Source: Cloeon dipterum
Taxonomy: Eukaryota; Arthropoda; Insecta; Ephemeroptera; Baetidae
NCBI RefSeq assembly: GCF_949628265.1
Contig: NC_088787.1
Span: 35,452,844-35,516,843, forward strand
Direction of reading: 5' to 3'
Length of the DNA: 64,000 nt
Program-made: the position numbers and the translations under genes
In this document: piece after piece, positions 12,702-23,326 of the stretch
How the letters are laid out: the number at the start of each line of letters is the position of its first letter
How positions within the stretch are numbered: the stretch's first letter is position 1
Notes under the pieces: generated by a model
Told to the model about the DNA's origin: nothing
Databases searched by the model: none
The model's input: the letters and a program-made list of their open reading frames with translations, nothing else

Positions 12702-12950
12702 ATGAAGAGCAGAGCCGCGAACGACTTCGAAGTCCAGGCTGCCGTGGGAAAAATGTTTGTGCCGAATGACTCAGAGGAGGAATTCACGTACGGGGATGAG
12801 CCACAACCTTTAACTGACAATGAAGTCGACTCATTGGAGTTTGATGAATACGGACAGCCTGAGCACGATGATCTTTGGGAAGACCAAGTAGTGCCTTCGT
12901 CGATATTAGAACATTATTATTCCTCATCAGACTGCTTCTCGGCAGCCTAA
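12702..12950 (+). CDS. hypothetical small acidic protein, 82 aa
   Basis: An ATG-started frame directly follows an acceptor-like TTTTTTAG and ends at 12950. An AATAAA signal follows at 13098-13103. The protein is strongly acidic (SEEEFTYGDEPQPLTDNEVD, then FDEYGQPEHDDLWED) with an aromatic/serine tail. No family recognised. The combination of acceptor, skewed composition and poly(A) signal makes it more than a random ORF, but nothing shows its role. Confidence 0.4.
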   Translation: MKSRAANDFEVQAAVGKMFVPNDSEEEFTYGDEPQPLTDNEVDSLEFDEYGQPEHDDLWEDQVVPSSILEHYYSSSDCFSAA

Positions 12951-15265
12951 CAGCGCGACTCCTGTGCTATTTTTACATTTTTTTTGTGTTTTTGACGATG
13001 CAAACCAACCAGCTTCCAGCACTTTGAATTAAAAAAAAAGAAGAAGAAAATAGTCACTATGTGGCTCTGTATCTGGAGAACAGTTCGGCAAAATATCAAT
13101 AAAAAATGTTGCACTGAATTTAATTTGATTTTTAAGTTCTCTATTCCCCGAAAACAAAAGATATGAAGACATCAAAATTTGCCGATCACTAACAGAATGA
13201 AAATATTGAAGATAAAAGGATGTTTGACCTGCTCGATCACTTTGTTGATAAGTGCGTTTTTTGGTGCAGGCGTTTATTTGGCCTCCTTCATTACGCGAAC
13301 GACGGCCGCTTCGAGCTCGCTCTTGCGGTCCACCTCGACCTGACCTCGACAGCCGTCCTTGTTTTTTTGTGCCGCTCGCTCACGCTCTCGACTCGAAAAG
13401 CAACCGGGTGCAGCCTTACCCTGTAAGTGCGTTCGTCCAACAACGATGAGCCACGTGAGAAAAGACGAGCTCATTGACAGCGCTTTTTTGACAAAGACCA
13501 ACACGGGGAAATGACAGCCGCCCTGATAATGATTTACATTAGTTTAGAAAAGCGGAATTAGTGCGCCGCAGATACATTTTTTCACTTGGCTAACATGCAC
13601 TTTCCCAGCCGACTTATTTTTTCTTGAAAATAACTAAACGCGATGCAGAGGGATAAAAAGAGTGGGCCCGAGAGATAGGCTATTTTTCCGGGGCACGAAC
13701 GATTTCACCGCTCCTAAGTCGAGAAATTAAAACTTCTGTCCAAAAAAGGGTCGAAATGGAGGAATAAAAATACTTTGGTACAAAATTTAATTTAAATTAA
13801 CTTCCGCTGCAAATTCACACTAAATCCTGCTACTGTGCTTTCTTTTGACGTACTGAAGACCAAAATCAGTCCAGCCATTCGCCGCAGAAAAGTGGGGAAA
13901 TATTTTATATTATATTTATAAAAACCTTTTCACGATTCCACGCCGATTGGCTTAACCGATATAAGTTTTCAGCACACGTCACCGAATAAATATTAAGTGA
14001 AGAATGCACAGTACCAGGATTTATTCTGATATTGCAGAGCAAAGTGCTTTTAAATTGAAAGTATATGGTGGCGCCATCGGTTGGTGGCTTCACAAAATAT
14101 TTCGCGGTTTTTAGTGCATAAAAACGCACCCGCATACAATTAAACCCGCAACCCACCAGAATTGACAAAAAACTAAACCAACGCGCCTCGCGGTGCAGTT
14201 AACTGCGGGTTTAAACCCAACCCGCACTATTACACCTGTGCAGGGCTCTACTGCTTAATCTCTGACGGGCCTTTATTTGGCTAAAAGGTGGTCAAATTTT
14301 ATATTCCCGAAATATCTGTGTCATCGTGAGTTTGAATCGCATATCTTTGAGATAATATCATTCCTGACACATTCCTCTTATTGAATAACAACAAATTCCT
14401 TTGAAATCGTTAAAATCCTACCTGATATTCCAAATATTCTGGCGCGACGAAAATGAACAGGTTCCAACATGTTGCTTGTTGACAAACGACACAAAAGTAA
14501 ACTGCGCAGTTGAGTTTTTTAGCACCGCAGCGCGGCGACCAATCAGATGCGCCAGATCTCTACAGAGAGATGCTCATTGGTCGCGACGACCGATCTTTCG
14601 CTGCAGTGTAAGGAAAGGAGTAGTGGAGTATCAGCTCTGATGCCTTTCTTGCCACCTAGTATCAACTCTCCTTTCCTTACACTGTGTTTCTTGTCCGAGG
14701 AACGCACAGCAATTTTATTCTCGAGTCTGGGTTTTCGAGTCACGGAGTCGCAGTTACGCCATATTGGAATTAATTTGAGCGGGAAATTTATTATATGCAA
14801 TGTTTTCCCCTATGTGACGTCACCTGGGAGACGAGCTATGCCCGACAGACCTTCAAAGGTGCGCATTGCGCATCCTCTCCTGTTTGTTGTGCTGAGGTCG
14901 GTGGTAAGAGCTTTTCGAGAGGCGCATACAAACTACAAAACAGCTGTTGCGCGGGAAATGTTACAGTTAAGATGGGTGTTTTTTTTTGTAAACAAACAAA
15001 AGAAGGCAACAAATTTTGAATCTCATTTCTCATTAAGAATGTAGAAAAAGGGATGAGAACACGCATCTAGAAATGTGGCCAAATTAAAGATTTTTCGCCG
15101 AAATGTGTAAAACGGCAAATGATATCTCGATCCGGATCAAAACTGTTAATAAATAATAACTTCTCTGAACAAGAATGCATCTGCTGTCTAACCGAATTTG
15201 ACTGCTGTAAAGTTCCAAATGGATTTGAAACGTGTTTTTACAAAAATAAGAGTATGAGATGATAT
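12951..15265. other. long gene-free stretch
   Basis: No coding exon supported; ORFs on both strands are shadows of GC-rich or low-complexity DNA. It includes a 3' poly(A) signal at 13098, a dispersed motif GCGATGCAGAGGGAT at about 13640 that recurs at about 24355, and a local inverted-repeat cluster at 14531-14683. Confidence 0.45.
14602..14683. repeat. perfect 17-bp inverted repeat (stem-loop)
   Basis: CAGTGTAAGGAAAGGAG and its complement CTCCTTTCCTTACACTG flank about 46 bp. Just upstream, GCGACCAAT and ATTGGTCGC (about 14537 and 14575) form a second inverted pair. Could be a small MITE or a symmetric CCAAT-box promoter. Confidence 0.55.
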
Positions 15266-16003
15266 TTATGCAACCCGAGTTACACAAAGTGAACCATATA
15301 AGTGCCAGGATAGCATAAGAAGGGAGAGGGAATGAGATGCTTCGGTCGGCCTATTTGGCTCGAAGTGATGGTTGGCTTTGGCTGACCATTCAGCCTCCTG
15401 ACGTCTGAATAGCGAAGGCATTGTGATCGAGCCGTGAACGTGAAGGAGGAAGATGCAAAGACCAAAGATAAAAAATGCCGAGAGTGGAAAATTTTGGAGT
15501 GGGGACGCGCCAGCATCAACGATTGCCCCCACCTATAATTTCCCCGCTCTTGGTGTCTCCTACATTTACCCTGAGTTTTGAGAGAGAGGGAGAGGAGATA
15601 GACCAATGAGGAGCCTCGATTTCCGACAGGCGCGCTGGCGAAGTGCGGCAGAGTCTCCTTATATTCACCCTTTCCCATAAATACTTTAAAATTGGCGGGC
15701 CAGCTGCCAGGAGACAATGCGAGCTGCGGAGGTTGGGTTTTGCCTGATCTTGCTTCTCCTTATACCTTGACAGGTGGCGTGCTAGGTGGTTTCCCCCTAT
15801 TGCTTTCTGTGCTTGCATGGCAGCTGCGGCAACCCAGCACACTACTATCACGTGTTAATCTTCCTCTGCTGCTGCAGCTGCAGCATGCGCCGATCGAGGC
15901 TGTTATTTTTTCCAAATTGGACGTTGGAAGAATATTAACGATGAAGTTGGTATTCTTCAAAGGTCTTGGAAGGCTCGCAAGGTCAAGAAAGACCACACAA
16001 CGT
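15266..16003 (+). repeat. dispersed repeat R, long copy
   Basis: Matches 26938-27657 in the same orientation along its length. Shared blocks include GTGCCAGGATAGCATAA, AGTGGGGA-GCGCCAGCATCAACGA, CTCTTGGTGTCTCCTACATT and CAAGGTCAAGAAAGACCA near the end. Similarity ends right where the short RCBTB copy begins. ORFs across it are not convincing. Confidence 0.7.
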
Positions 16004-16052
16004 AAGCTTCAAAAAATTGCCTATTTAATTTTTTTTTGTGCAAAAGACCTTT

Positions 16053-16618
16053 AATTTGGGAAGGGCGAACATTGATATAAACATTGTTTATGTTATCATC
16101 TTCCTCATTTTCAGGCACAAATGGTGAAAATGTAATTTTTGTCCTCGAAAATGATGAAGTGCTTGCTTTTGGAAAAAACCAAAATGGGTGTCTTGGAGCT
16201 GGCGTTGAAGGTGAAGTGAAAGTGCTAAAGCGCATTGAAAATTTGTGTGAGCGGAAAATTGAAGGTATAAATCATGTAAGAAATATCTGTTGATATTTAA
16301 TAATGAAAATCTGATATACGCATAGGGTTTGAGTGTACTTGCGATTGCATTTTTGCCATCTCAGGATCTGGTTCCGTTTTCTCTTGGGGAGAAAATAAAT
16401 ATGGACAGCTTGGATTAGGAACCGACGAACTCACTAAAGTGCCTACCAAAATTTCGGGTTCCCTTGAGCACAAAACGGTTGTCCAAGTGGCTTGTGGTTA
16501 TTTTCATACCCTAGCTTTGACGTCAGAGGGAGAGGTGAAATTTAAATTATTTTTGTAGATAATCCAATTTATTCTGTTTCCATAAATCAGGTATATGCTT
16601 TCGGTCAAAACACTAATA
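16053..16618 (+). pseudogene. short RCBTB-like copy spanning the ancestral junction
   Basis: About 450 bp are almost identical to 6588-7035 (exon 2, intron, exon 3). Unlike that copy it continues unbroken through CATACCCTAGCTTTGACGTC, the next intron and the start of exon 4 (VYAFGQNTN), which matches the minus-strand half-gene at 12258-12165. It lacks exon 1 and everything after exon 4's first codons, so it is a fragment. Confidence 0.8.
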
Positions 16619-16747
16619 AGCATCTCAGTAGCCAAAGCTACCAACCATCTGACTCTCGTCTCGATCTTCTTTGAGCAGCTGAAGGGGTCAGGGGGTGCAT
16701 ACATTCATCCCCTTTCATCCTCTTTTTGCAATTTTGATAATAATAAA

Positions 16748-17152
16748 AGCGACTACCGTTCCAGGCGCCGCGCTCACCGTCGCATTTTTAAAGAAGCATG
16801 GAAACTTAGGGGTGTAAAGTTATCACCCCTAAACCCTTTAGCTACTCAGAAGAGGTTGAGACGAGTCCAACAACATGTAATTTTTGCTTTTTCTATGCTT
16901 AGAACCAGAGATATAGAGTTGCAACGTTTCGAAACACGCGAAATAAAGTCAAATTTTTTTCCAATTTTCGTGATTTTTGCAAATCCAATTCAGGTTTTTT
17001 TCAGGAAAAAAAACAAACTATCCCTCGTTAGACTCGCCTTGACCTGTTGTGAACAACAGATGGGTGTTTGTTCTCCACCCTTAAGTTTCCATACAGCTTT
17101 AAAAATGTGACCTTGAGGGGCACCAGGGACCAGGAACGGTGGTTGGGCTTTG
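16748..17152. repeat. imperfect foldback repeat
   Basis: CTACCGTTCCAGG...ATTTTTAAAG...ATGGAAACTTAGGGGTG at left is mirrored by CACCCTTAAGTTTCCAT...CTTTAAAAAT...CCAGGAACGGTGG at right, with inner GAGACGAGTC/GACTCGCCTT pairing. This foldback of about 400 bp directly follows the truncated RCBTB copy. The ORF across it is probably not real. Confidence 0.6.
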
Positions 17153-17712
17153 CCTTGACCATTTTTGACCAACTAAATGGTTTTTGACGCAGATATTTAT
17201 TTAATTTAATTAATAAGAGCATCTCCCAAAATCATGATGAACGCATTTTATTGTCTTGATTTCAAATTAGAAATTCTCCGAATATACATATCATAATTTG
17301 AGCACTGTGAAATATTGTTGGTATAAATTTGAAAAAATTGTTTCAATTCCAAAACTCAAATTAATAAAATGTAGAACAAAATTCTAAGAAAATATTAGTG
17401 ACACAAATTAACAACTTCACTTTTTTTTAATTTTGGTCAAGCAGAAATGTACTATTTTCGAACAATATTAAAACAGTAGTAGTGTAGCAAATAAGCGTAA
17501 AGAATTCCTGCTACCGTGTAAAGAGAGAGGCTCAAATATGTGTTGCTTTTACTTTAAAATTTTCCAGTATCAAGTTCTTTTGTAGCTCAATTTTTAAATA
17601 AAATAGGATAAAAGCGAAAACAGAGAATTCGTAGAAACAAATTTTATCGAACTAGCATTACAATTTTAAATACCTGCATGTGCAACTGATCAGTGAAAAC
17701 TAATTCCATGTT
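17153..17712. other. intergenic
   Basis: AT-rich, no gene seen. It holds the 3' flank of the intact RCBTB-like gene. Confidence 0.4.
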
Positions 17713-20140
17713 TTACTTCTTATTAGCCGCCCAACTGAAAACCTCGAAGAAGACTTCTCTCTTGCTGTCAGCAGTCCCAAAATTGTCCACGACATCAATC
17801 AAGTGCCCCTTGCAAAACTTAAAGCAGAACTCACACAGGTCCTATTAAACCAAAAATTAAACAATATTAAAATCGAGAATAATTTTTAGACATTAATCTG
17901 ACCTTAGCTCCAAACAAATGTGCCTTCTCGTAAACAGCAGCAACGTTTTGCACTGTCATACCTGATTTAAGAATCTTTTCGCACTCGTCCATCAGATCAG
18001 TCACCTGATAGAAGTGGGCTAAGGCGTACACGTCTGTAAAATTGATTTTAAAAATTATTCTTAATATCGGACGAAATTTATTTTATACCAAGAGCGAGTT
18101 CATGCGTAAAATCGACTTCATCCGTGTAGAAGTATTTGAGGAACGCGTAGAAAGCATCATAGCTGTGATCCTCGACGATCTGCTCCCTGAAAAATTCAAA
18201 GATAAAACAAGATAAAATTAAAAGAGTCCTTTATACTTTGGGCAACTGTCCTTCCAATCTCCAAGGAACAGTTTCTTGAACAAATCGCTGCCGATAGTCA
18301 AAAGGTTCTTGTGGACGTGAATTTTCTTCCCCTCGACAATGAATGCAAAGTCAGCAGTTTCCTAAAATAAGAAAAAAGATAAAGGAAATTTTCTATTAGC
18401 GAGGAAAGAAATTTCACAGGATTGTCAAACGCTTTTCGTAGACGCTCATTCACCAAGCCTTTCCTCTTCCTCTCATCTGTTGTAATTTTCAATTGAAAAC
18501 GTTGGTAGCTCACTGGAGGATAGAACACAGTAAAAACTTCATCCAAAGACAAGAAGGAAGTGAGCATTGGTTTCTTGGCAAGTTGACCTAAAATTAAATT
18601 TAATTATGTTAGTGACGTAATGTATGGTACTATTCATACCATTGCAACTGCCCCAAATGTACACCTGGTGATTTTCCGTGATTGCAACGCACGGGTGGCT
18701 CTCGTATAGAGAGGCAGCAATTTCTGTAACCCTGTTCGTACATTAATTGCGCTAAAACAAATGATCCTTCCAGCTTTTAGTCTCACCTTCCCATCTCTGA
18801 TGATATAATGGTTGGTATGCTGACGCCATCGGTAGTCCCAGTTCCCAACTGACCTTTCTTGTTTACTCCCCACGAGTAAATCTTGCCGTCGTCCGACAAA
18901 GCGAGAGTGAAATCTCGTCCACTGACGATTTTGGAAATCAAGACTCCTTCCAGGTTGAGCACGTTGCTGGGACTACATGCCTGGTGAACTGTGTGGCACA
19001 ATCCTATTCTTCCGTTAGAGTTGTCACCCCAAGCGAAAATCTGTAATTATTATTAATAAAAATACAAGCTTGAAGGAAAATACAAAGAGTGCATGAATTT
19101 GAAATTGCAAGAAAATAATAAAATGCAAAGAATTGAAAGCAATAATACATCATTTCTGAACCATGATGATCCAAGTACTTGGATTGGTATAAGAAATCGT
19201 AGCATTCAAAATATTACTTTCAACAACCTCGCAAAAGCGATGGATTACAGAAATAATAAATACCTCTCCAGAATGTAAGAGCGCTAAAGAGGAGAAATTG
19301 TGGCAAGCAACTGAGGTTACAATTGTCCCATCCAGCAGTCCGTCAACCTTTCGTGGAAACGATTGGTCGTAATTGGTCCCCAAACCTAATTCGCCCTCCT
19401 TGTTTCGACCGAAAGCGTAAACCTGATTTACAGCAATAGAATCAAATGGATTATTTACAAAAAAGTATTATAATTTTATTTACCTCTCCCTCCGAGGTCA
19501 GAGCTAGTGAATGATAATTGCCGCAAGCAACTTGGACAACCCTTTTGTGCTTTAGAGAGCCTAAAATTTTGGTGGGCACTTTGGTGTATTCAGTGGTTCC
19601 TAATCCAAGCTGTCCAAATCCATTTTCTCCCCAGGAGAATACGGGACCAGATCCAGTAATGGCGAAAATGCAGATTTTGCCGTCATCATCGCCAGCACAT
19701 GCAAATCCTGCATCATTCAGTGTTTGCATATAGTTATAGATATCCAGGAAAACATTGTTGACATGTCAATTTTACCTTCAATTCTTTGTCCACGCAAATT
19801 CTTAACGGGCGCGAGCTCTTTATTCACTTCACCATCGACGCCAGCTCCAAGACACCCTTTTTGGTTTTTTCCGAAGGCAAGCACCTCATCATTTTCGAGA
19901 ACAATAATCACATTTTCTCCGTTTGTGCCTGAAAATTAAACAGAAAAATATTTAAATCCCTGCTATCCCTTTCAATCAAATTTAAATAAGAAATCCAAAG
20001 AAAGATGCCGAAAACGTGAACATTAACTACTTTTATATAATAACTAAATAGTGTTAGATTTTTTTACCGAATACGATCGCAGTGCGAATCTCTCGCGTCT
20101 GATAACCAAAATTGGCCCACTTCACTAGCAATTTGGACAT
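17713..20140 (-). CDS. RCC1 and BTB domain protein (RCBTB-like), 535 aa
   Basis: Eleven exons join into one open frame (coding lengths 73,153,224,159,254,92,170,125,98,131,129; total 1608 bp): 20068-20140, 19776-19928, 19484-19707, 19264-19422, 18787-19040, 18640-18731, 18418-18587, 18237-18361, 18089-18186, 17903-18033, 17713-17841. Exons 2-6 encode RCC1 propeller repeats (VLAFGKNQKGCLGAG, VFSWGENGFGQLGLGT, VYAFGRNKEGELGLGT, IYSWGVNKKGQLGTGT, VYIWGSCNG). Exons 8-9 encode a BTB domain (ADFAFIVEGKKIHVHKN, YAFLKYFYTDEVDF). Exons 10-11 form a BACK-like helical tail. Length and order match vertebrate RCBTB1/2 (about 530-550 aa), which are probable CUL3 adaptors. It is the only whole member of the family here; its partial relatives lie at 74, 6391, 10459 and 16053. 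Confidence 0.9.
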
Positions 20141-20752
20141 GGTGAACCAAGGATGATCGAAGATTTTGACCAAGACAAAATTAAATACGCGATGAAAATG
20201 AAAATTCTGTTTTCGTCGGCTTCGCGAATGGGGCGTGGCTGCTACTTGGCGCCCTTGGCGATACTACTTCTTGTCTTCTTCCTCTTTCTGTTTCTGGTCC
20301 TTCCCGCTAATTTTACGTTCGCTGACTGCGCTGATCGCCGCAACAACCGCGCGGCGCGCAGCCATCTTTTTGAATGTACGTCCTGCAGCTCACTCAACTG
20401 CATAAATAAAAAATTATCTAAGCCTGTCAAAAAAAAAAATAATTTTTCTGGCCTCTTCCTTTAGTAATTCGTGTGTTTTTGAATCAGGTAACACGAGAAT
20501 TCATTCATTTTTAGTGCCCTCAACGGCGGATAAAGGATGAATCGAATTCAAAGAATTTCGGCTTTGGTCTGAAGTGGCGTCAATGATGCCGAATGTGATT
20601 GTTTTCGTTCATGTAAATTATAGTAAATCGGCATCAGGCCTCAGGCCGCCAAATTCTGGCTAATTTTGTTTTCTTTCTCTGTTTTAAGGTCACTTATTAG
20701 TTCTCAGGGGATAATTTGATTTGCGTTATTTGCTTTTTAGACGGAATTCGTG
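20141..20752. promoter_or_regulatory. divergent intergenic region
   Basis: The shared upstream region of the minus-strand RCBTB-like gene and the plus-strand LRR copy. A TTGCTTTTTAG acceptor-like site at 20731-20740 suggests a noncoding leader exon for the LRR copy. No TATA box is evident. Confidence 0.35.
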
Positions 20753-22594
20753 ATGGAAAAAGACGACAAAGAAGCTCGATTCGTTGAGCTCACGAAGGTG
20801 AGGCTGGAGGCCCTGAGGAGGAGGCAGAGTCTATCTAGAGAAACTTGCTGTCCACTACGTTGCCCACAATTTGGACCTTTTCTCCGAGCAAAACAAACTT
20901 GAAATTCTACGTAAGTTTGATTGGAACATTTTAGAAAAATTAATTTGCATTTTTATTTCATTCATTAAAGCCATTCAAGTGCGGGAGAAGGTCTTGCAAA
21001 GAGTGCTGCAGTTTGGCTGCTGTGGTTCCAACGGCAACCCAGAAATGCTACTAAAGGTCATGAAGGCACTGCCCCGCAGCTGCTGAGTCCAAGCACCAGA
21101 AAGGTTGATTAGAAGGGCATCTTCAGCTTTCGCCCCGAAAATTCTGCATTGAAACAAGTATTTTCCGTATTTTCTAATCATTTTTTATTGAAATTAATTC
21201 AAACTGATTTATTAAATAATGTAGGTTTTCCACTGGATTGCTTTTCTGGCTCCCAATGTGGAGGAATTGTCCTTGTCTAGGCCCAGAGCTGGAGTCAGGA
21301 TCCTTGACATGCAGTTGCTGCTTCCGTCACTCAGCCAAATGAAGAAGCTTAGAAAACCTGCTGCTCAATGTGACCGAGCCTAGCTTTTCTGACCTGAGCA
21401 AGCTGTGCGGCTCTTTGCCCAATCTGCAAGTGGCCAGTGTCGGCGCCCTTTGGCACGTGGAGCATGATTTGAGGGATGGCAGCGAGCACAAGAGAAACTT
21501 GCAGAATCTCAGGGTGCTCGAGGTCAACAACCTGTGGCGTTCGCAACACCATGATTTTTTCGCCACTGTGGCTCCCCATCTTGATTACACCCTCGCTCAG
21601 AACTGGGAATATTTACCACTCTCTTCCGACGAGAAGGAGATGCCGCCATTCCTGAAGAGAAGGTTCATTACCCTGGGAGAACGGGAGATGCTGCATGAAG
21701 GGCTCGAACTAGACTGCCTCTCAAGTATCCAAACATCACCCATCTCGTGGTAATTTTTACACCTTTTTAGTATGGACAAGCTTATTCTTATACCGCGGAA
21801 ATTCATTTTTTTTTCAGTCCTATAGGATTGTATCAAGTATATTATTTTTTTCAGATTGAGGACGCTTACTTCGAAGAGCAATGCATCAAAACGGTGCTGC
21901 ATTTCAAAAAAGGTTGAGGCCTTGATCTTCCACGGCGTGAGTTGCTTGGACATTGTGGAGCGCATCTTGGCCGCCTTTGGCCACCAACTTCACTCTTTGG
22001 CCATCTTGAGCACTCATCCGAGCGTAAATCTGGCTCTTGGAAAGATTTCCTTGCTCTGCCCCAAATTGGAAAGGCTGCACCTGGTAAATGCCTCCGTGCT
22101 GGACACCACAAAGGAAGTTTTTCCGGAGTTGACCGAGTTGATTTGGATCAACAGGTGTGAATCCAGCCATTTAAATTATTCTTATCTCATTATTTTTTTG
22201 TTATAGTAAGGAGATTCGGTCAGCATCCAGCCTGTTGTGTGCCCCTAAACTGCGGAAGTTGATGATGAAAGGTGTCTTCAGCTTGTCTGATCTAGAAAAA
22301 TGCACCGAGATGATTGAAAAGGGCGACGTTCTGAAGGAGTTGCGTGCCTTTAGCGTGATTCTCGATCACAGGAACAACCCTATGTTCTATGAACAGCAAT
22401 TCAACGCGGCCAATCGCATGATGAAGACCGCATCCACCCTTCTGCCCAAACTGGTCAATTTTCAGTTCGGCCAAGAGATTGATTCCAGCCATGAGTCTGA
22501 TGAGGAAGTAGATGTGGCCTTTTTGCACTTTCGCCTGGACACTTGCTACAAACTGGTGAAGGAGTATAACAAACACAATGGAGTCTGTCCATGA
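20753..22594 (+). pseudogene. decayed leucine-rich-repeat gene
   Basis: Paralogue of the LRR gene at 1870-5632. The N-terminus reads VRLEALRRRQSLEKLAVHY once a tandem TCTA duplication near 20835 is discounted. Further frame breaks lie near 21080, 21352, 21720 and 21905 (an A-run), and there is an in-frame stop in the segment before 21150. Between the breaks the sequence is clearly LRR-like (LSDLEKCTEMIEKG, LEALIFHG-type, LCPKLERLHLVNAS). The last exon (about 22208-22594) is fully open and matches exon 5 of the other gene. AATAAA follows at 22641-22646. With five or so disruptions it is probably a pseudogene, although assembly indels should be considered because several breaks are small. Confidence 0.7.
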
Positions 22595-23326
22595 GATTGA
22601 AATGACTTTTCAATTATATTTTTTGTTAAATGACCTTTGAAATAAACTTGACGTATGCTACTCTTTGAAAATAAATCACTGCAAGTATTGATTTAAACAG
22701 TCCAAATGAAAGCTCCTTAAATCCTGCCAGATCAAAAACACAGAACCTGAAATTTTCGCCCAACACGCATTTGGGAAATAATAAGATATTACTGCGGTCA
22801 AGCTTGAGAATTTTGGTTTTTCTAAATCTCTTCGAAGTAGAAGTGTTATATTTTGGTATTAAAACACGTTTCTTTAGTTAAGATTAGAGGTTATCACTAT
22901 GAGTTTATTTCTCTTTGCATAATTACATCTTAAATCGAAAATCAGGGTCAATAATTATTAATTTTGATTCATTGATCACGTGCATTAGCAAATTTTAGAT
23001 TTACAAATTTGTCTAACAATAATACAAAATTTCAGTGTCGAATATCAAAACAGTTACAATACACGGATTTTCATAGAAAATGTACAAATAATTAAAAGGG
23101 TTACATTCGAGTGTTAATTAACAACAATTTGATCGAGTAAGCTGCTTCCGGCGACGTACAAAGATATACAACTGGGGCAGATAAAAAATGGACATATTCA
23201 AAGATTGAAACTATGTATTTACCGTATTTACAAAATTCTGACGCTGGTTAAACTGTTTGTAACTCAACACATAATCAGTATATTAATGACAATTTTGGTT
23301 GAAATAGCATATATGATGAACACAAT
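22595..23326. other. convergent 3' flanks
   Basis: Between the LRR copy (poly(A) signal 22641-22646) and the cyclin B stop at 23327. No exon supported; probably the cyclin B 3' UTR in part. Confidence 0.45.

Noticed and set aside
14547-15044. 165-aa ORF
   Set aside because: No domain, no splice context and a frame running through GC-rich inverted repeats; treated as chance.
16595-17110. 171-aa ORF after the RCBTB fragment
   Set aside because: It runs across the foldback at 16748-17152 and encodes no recognisable motif.
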